Shown here piece by piece: positions 7,645 to 10,271 of a stretch of 10,271 nucleotides of DNA; the stretch's first letter is position 1; each line of letters opens with the position of its first letter. The DNA lies in the NCBI GenBank assembly GCA_025929745.1, contig JAICPQ010000083.1:1-10271 (forward strand). The letters are read 5' to 3'. Both the position numbers and the translations under genes were made by a program. Under the pieces are notes generated by a model. The model worked only from the letters and a program-made list of their open reading frames with translations, was not told where the DNA came from and did not search any database. The DNA comes from Burkholderiales bacterium. Its GTDB lineage: Bacteria > Pseudomonadota > Gammaproteobacteria > Burkholderiales > SG8-39.

Positions 7645-8885
7645 CGCCCGCGCGGCGCGCCGCCGGCACGGTGCGCCTCCCCGGCTCGAAAAGCATCTCC
7701 AACCGCGCGCTCCTTCTAGCCGCGCTTGCGCGCGGGGACACCGAGCTATCCGGCCTGCTCGACGCCGACGACACGCGCGTGATGCGCGAGGCGCTCGCGC
7801 GCCTTGGAGTGTCTTTCAAAGGTAACGTCATCGCCGGGGTCGGGGGAGCGTTCCCGGTGAAGAAAGCCGACCTGTTTCTCGGCAACGCCGGCACCGCCTT
7901 CCGTCCGCTTACCGCCGCGCTCGCGCTGTCAGCCGGCGAGTACCGCTTGTCCGGCGTGCCGCGCATGCACGAACGCCCGATCCGCGACCTGGTCGATGCG
8001 CTGCGCGGCATCGGCGCGCACATCGACTACCTGGAAAAGGAGGGTTTTCCCCCTCTGCAGATCCATCCCGGTCGCATTACGCCGGCCAGGGTGAAAGTGC
8101 GCGGCGACGTTTCCTCGCAGTTCCTGACCGCGCTCCTCATGGCGCTGCCGCTCGCTGGGAGCGACTCGACGATCGAAGTGGAAGGAGAGCTCATTTCCAA
8201 GCCTTATGTGGAGATCACGCTCAACGTCATGCTCCGCTTCGGCATCCCGGTGAAGCGCAGCGGCTGGCAGTCGTTTTCAGTCCCGGCCGGCACCTACGTC
8301 GCACCCGGCAAGTTCTACGTGGAAGGCGCCGCCTCGTCGGCTTCGTACTTCCTCGCCGCCGGCGCGCTCGGCGGCGGGCCGGTGCGCGTGCAAGGAGTGG
8401 GACGCGCGAGCATACAGGGGGACGTGCGCTTCATCGAGGTGCTCGAGCGCATGGGCGCGAGCGTCACCACGCGGGACGACTCCATCGAAGTGAGCGGCGC
8501 AAAGAAGCTTAAAGCGATCGACATGGACATGAACCACATTCCGGATGCGGCGATGACCGCTGCCGTGCTCGCGCTCTTCGCCGACGGTGCAAGCACCATC
8601 CGCAACGTGGCGAGCTGGCGGGTGAAGGAGACCGATCGGCTTGCGACAATGGCCAGCGAACTGCGCAAGCTCGGCGCGAGCGTCGAGGAGGGCGCCGACT
8701 ACCTGCGCATCACTCCCGGCAAGCTGCGCTCCGCTGAGGCGATCGAAACCTACGACGACCATCGCATGGCGATGAGCTTCTCCCTCGTTTCGCTCGGCGG
8801 CGTATCGGTGTGCATCAAGGACCCGCAATGCGTGGCGAAGACCTTCCCCGACTTCTTCCGCGAATTCCGGGCCATCACCGCATGA
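7626..8885 (+). CDS. aroA: 3-phosphoshikimate 1-carboxyvinyltransferase (EPSP synthase)
   Basis: EPSP synthase joins shikimate 3-phosphate and phosphoenolpyruvate, the sixth step of the shikimate pathway. The 419-aa product aligns along its whole length with E. coli AroA (427 aa). It shows LPGSKSISNRALLLAAL (Lys22), LFLGNAGTAFRPL (84-96), SSQFLTALLMALPL (163-176), SKPYVEITLN (191-200), DMNHIPDAAMT (301-311, catalytic Asp307), WRVKETDRL (331-339, Glu335) and YDDHRMAMSFSL (376-387, Arg380). The GNAGTAxRP sequence with Gly89 is that of class I, normally glyphosate-sensitive enzymes. The start is ATG 7626, 19 nt inside tyrA, preceded by GAGG at 7612-7615 with 10-nt spacing. The same frame is open for 114 codons further upstream, but that stretch is tyrA read out of frame, and the product from 7626 already begins like the family (MDSIELAPARRAAGTVRLPG). 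Confidence 0.97.
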   Translation: MDSIELAPARRAAGTVRLPGSKSISNRALLLAALARGDTELSGLLDADDTRVMREALARLGVSFKGNVIAGVGGAFPVKKADLFLGNAGTAFRPLTAALALSAGEYRLSGVPRMHERPIRDLVDALRGIGAHIDYLEKEGFPPLQIHPGRITPARVKVRGDVSSQFLTALLMALPLAGSDSTIEVEGELISKPYVEITLNVMLRFGIPVKRSGWQSFSVPAGTYVAPGKFYVEGAASSASYFLAAGALGGGPVRVQGVGRASIQGDVRFIEVLERMGASVTTRDDSIEVSGAKKLKAIDMDMNHIPDAAMTAAVLALFADGASTIRNVASWRVKETDRLATMASELRKLGASVEEGADYLRITPGKLRSAEAIETYDDHRMAMSFSLVSLGGVSVCIKDPQCVAKTFPDFFREFRAITA

Positions 8886-8909
8886 ACCGAAAACGTGGTC
8901 TGTCCTGAG

Positions 8910-9569
8910 ATGAAGGCTCCGGTGATCGCCATCGACGGGCCTTCGGCGTCGGGGAAAGGCACGATCGCGAAGCGCGTGGCGAGCGCGCTTGGCTGTCATT
9001 ACCTCGAGAGCGGGGCGCTCTATCGGCTGGTGGCCCTTATTGCGCTGCGGCAAGAGCTAATGGAGGAGACATCGATCGCGACGGCCGCCGCCGGCATGGA
9101 TGTCTACTTCCAAGGTGATGAAATTTTCCTTGAGGACCAAGAAGTTAGCCTGCATATTCGCAACGAAGACGTGGGCAAGCGGGCGTCCGAGGTGGCGCGC
9201 ATGCCCGAGGTCCGGAAGGCGCTGCTCGAGCGCCAGCGAGCGTACCGGCAGCCGCCGGGATTGGTCGCCGACGGCCGCGATATGGCGACCGTGGTGTTCC
9301 CCGATGCCGAGCTCAAGATCTTCTTGACAGCGAGCCCGGAAGTGAGGGCCCAACGGAGATATAAGCAGTTGATAGAAAAAGGAATCGCTGCTAATCTGGC
9401 GGCCCTTTCGCGGGACCTCGCGGAGCGCGATGCGCGCGATGCGAACCGCGCCGTGGCGCCGCTGGTTCCGGCCCCGGATTCGCAGGTGCTGGATTCGTCG
9501 GCGCTTTCGGTAGAGGCGGTAGCGGACCGGATTCTCGAGTCTTGGAAAAGTATCGGTGGGCACGGCTAG
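8910..9569 (+). CDS. cmk: cytidylate kinase
   Basis: Cytidylate kinase phosphorylates CMP and dCMP with ATP, recycling CMP from RNA and lipid turnover. The 219-aa product has the P-loop GPSASGKGT at residues 10-18, LESGALYRL (32-40), LVADGRDMATVVFPDA (118-133, with Arg123 and Asp124 in the CMP site), the lid segment RRYKQLIEKG (149-158) and RDANRAVAPLVPAPDS (176-191). Length matches the long bacterial Cmk type (227 aa in E. coli). The start is set at ATG 8910 (MKAPVIAIDGPS), which fits the family. An in-frame GTG at 8895 would add five residues (MVCPE) and is unlikely. The ribosome binding site is weak for either. Cmk lies 24 nt after aroA and before rpsA, as in many proteobacteria. Parts of the gene use AT-richer codons (ATA, AGA, GGA, ATT, AAT) than the neighbours. 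Two positions differ from E. coli: Glu33 where it has Asp, and Ala126 where it has Gly. Confidence 0.96.
   Translation: MKAPVIAIDGPSASGKGTIAKRVASALGCHYLESGALYRLVALIALRQELMEETSIATAAAGMDVYFQGDEIFLEDQEVSLHIRNEDVGKRASEVARMPEVRKALLERQRAYRQPPGLVADGRDMATVVFPDAELKIFLTASPEVRAQRRYKQLIEKGIAANLAALSRDLAERDARDANRAVAPLVPAPDSQVLDSSALSVEAVADRILESWKSIGGHG
9369..9397 (+). promoter_or_regulatory. candidate sigma-70 promoter inside cmk
   Basis: TTGATA at 9369-9374 (5 of 6 to the -35 consensus) is followed after 17 nt by TAATCT at 9392-9397 (only 3 of 6 to the -10 consensus, keeping the first T, the A and the last T). It lies in an AT-richer part of cmk about 237 nt before rpsA. E. coli rpsA is also served by promoters located upstream within the preceding cmk region, which makes an internal rpsA promoter reasonable. 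The weak -10 keeps confidence low. Confidence 0.2.
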
Positions 9570-9594
9570 GGCCGCGCCCGGTGTTCAACGCAAC

Positions 9595-9612
9595 CCGGAG
9601 GCAAGCCTCCGG
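9595..9612 (+). promoter_or_regulatory. rpsA: perfect GC-rich hairpin in the rpsA leader
   Basis: A perfect inverted repeat reads CCGGAGG, CAAG loop, CCTCCGG (the stem can extend to 8 bp around AA). It lies in the 64-nt cmk-rpsA spacer and ends 21 nt before the rpsA ATG. The T-run (9623-9628) begins 10 nt after the stem, so this is not a canonical intrinsic terminator. The region after the stem, through the start codon, is A/T-rich and probably unpaired. In E. coli the rpsA leader is a hairpin series with a weak Shine-Dalgarno, through which S1 represses its own synthesis. A similar role here is inference. A weak attenuator is the main alternative. Confidence 0.5.
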
Positions 9613-9633
9613 CTAGAAAAGGTTTTTTCATTA

Positions 9634-10271
9634 ATGGCTAGTGTTTCCCCGCAGGCAACCAAATCCCCCGCCGGCGAATCCTTTGCGGCGCTGTTCGAGG
9701 AAAGCCTCAATCGCAAGGAGATGCGCATCGGCGAGGTCATCACCGCCGAGGTCATCAGCGTCGATGAGAACTTCGTGGTGGTGAACGCGGGGCTGAAGTC
9801 CGAAAGCGTCATCGCGGTGGACGAATTCCGGAACGACTCCGGGCAGGTGGAAGTGAAGCCCGGTGATTTCGTGAGCGTTTCGATCGAGGCGCTGGAAGAC
9901 GGCTACGGCGCGACGCGCCTGTCGCGCGACAAGGCGAAGCGCATGGCGGCGTGGCTCGAGCTCGAAAAGGCGCTCGAATCGGGAGAGAAGATCAAAGGCG
10001 TCATTACCGGCAAGGTGAAGGGCGGGCTCACCGTGATGGCCAAGGGCATCCGCGCGTTCCTGCCGGGGTCGCTGGTCGACCTGCGGCCGGTGAAGGACAC
10101 GACGCCGTACGAAGGCAAGGAGATGGAGTTCAAGGTCATCAAGCTCGACCGCAAGCGCAACAACGTGGTCGTGTCGCGCCGCGCAGTGCTCGAGGAGACC
10201 GCGGGCGCGGAGCGCGAGCAGCTGCTCGCCTCGCTGCAGGAAGGCGCCACGGTGCGCGGCATCGTCAAGAA
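9634..10271 (+). CDS. rpsA: 30S ribosomal protein S1 (3' partial)
   Basis: S1 binds mRNA on the 30S subunit and helps initiation on structured or weak Shine-Dalgarno leaders. The frame runs from ATG 9634 to the window edge (212 codons plus two bases). The N-terminal SFAALFEESL (residues 16-25) is the segment that anchors S1 to protein S2. The first S1 repeat follows (GEVITAEV...VVVNAGLKSES, about 33-100), then linker LSRDKAKR (96-103), and the second repeat with GKVKGGLTV (126-134), GIRAFLPGSLVDLRPV (138-153) and VIKLDRKRNNVVVSRRAV (168-185). It ends at GIVK, the beginning of the third repeat, so the RNA-binding repeats 3-6 are outside. The start gives a slightly longer N-terminus than E. coli (about 15 extra residues, Ser/Ala rich), and no other ATG precedes the conserved part. 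AAAAGG at 9617-9622 is a modest ribosome binding site with 11-nt spacing. Confidence 0.97.
   Translation, partial: MASVSPQATKSPAGESFAALFEESLNRKEMRIGEVITAEVISVDENFVVVNAGLKSESVIAVDEFRNDSGQVEVKPGDFVSVSIEALEDGYGATRLSRDKAKRMAAWLELEKALESGEKIKGVITGKVKGGLTVMAKGIRAFLPGSLVDLRPVKDTTPYEGKEMEFKVIKLDRKRNNVVVSRRAVLEETAGAEREQLLASLQEGATVRGIVK

Larger units (their letters stand above)
1..10271 (+). other. gyrA-serC-serA-pheA-hisC-tyrA-aroA-cmk-rpsA supraoperon segment
   Basis: All nine genes run in one direction. Junctions seen directly are: gyrA/serC 0 nt, serC/serA 8-nt overlap, serA/pheA 8-nt overlap, pheA/hisC 2-nt gap, hisC/tyrA 4-nt overlap, tyrA/aroA 19-nt overlap, aroA/cmk 24-nt gap, cmk/rpsA 64-nt gap. 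No intrinsic terminator with hairpin plus adjacent T-run is seen between genes. The order matches the supraoperon described in Pseudomonas, plus serA. One long transcript with internal promoters (at least for rpsA) is the likely arrangement, which is inference. Confidence 0.85.

Noticed and set aside
8033..8055. Alternative mutually exclusive stems in aroA (GGAAAA/TTTTCC and GAGGG/CCCTC)
   Set aside because: Short stems within a conserved coding stretch (LEKEGFPPL); easily explained by the amino acids encoded and not near any gene boundary.
9324..9365. Perfect TTGACA (9324-9329) and TATAAG (9360-9365) in cmk as a promoter
   Set aside because: The spacing is 30 nt, far from the required 16-18, and neither box has a partner at the right distance.
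9595..9629. Intrinsic terminator between cmk and rpsA
   Set aside because: The T-run starts 10 nt after the stem instead of adjoining it, and lies right before the rpsA start, so a leader hairpin fits better.

Overview
The window is a compact, all plus-strand block of housekeeping genes from a GC-rich proteobacterium, most likely a betaproteobacterium. The gene order is gyrA (5' end missing) - serC - serA - pheA - hisC - tyrA - aroA - cmk - rpsA (3' end missing). This is the known aromatic/serine 'supraoperon' of beta- and gammaproteobacteria, best studied in Pseudomonas, with a short ACT-type 3-phosphoglycerate dehydrogenase gene placed between serC and pheA. The betaproteobacterial assignment is inferred from gene order, the GC-rich third codon positions and the protein style (for example TyrA with a GVGR-type nucleotide site and no chorismate mutase domain). 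The species cannot be named from this sequence.

Layout: 1-2370 holds most of DNA gyrase subunit A. 2371-4633 holds two consecutive steps of serine synthesis, with SerA making the substrate of SerC. 4626-8885 holds the aromatic amino acid genes: PheA (chorismate to phenylpyruvate), a HisC-type aminotransferase, TyrA (prephenate or arogenate dehydrogenase) and AroA (EPSP synthase, two steps before chorismate). 8910-9569 is cytidylate kinase and 9634-10271 is the first third of ribosomal protein S1.

The genes are packed so tightly that polycistronic transcription and translational coupling are very likely. gyrA and serC abut with no spacer (TGA then ATG). serC/serA and serA/pheA each overlap by 8 nt, hisC/tyrA by 4 nt and tyrA/aroA by 19 nt. 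pheA and hisC are 2 nt apart, aroA and cmk 24 nt. The only sizeable spacer is the 64 nt before rpsA, which contains a perfect GC-rich hairpin followed by an A/T-rich stretch. No gap in the window exceeds 300 bases.

I found no mobile element, CRISPR array, tRNA, rRNA, phage or defence gene, and no sign of a previously undescribed system. The points worth a second look are modest: the serA insertion and its repeated overlap pattern, a divergent catalytic region in SerA, a probable NADP-type TyrA, the hairpin leader of rpsA, and an AT-richer stretch of cmk that may carry an internal promoter.
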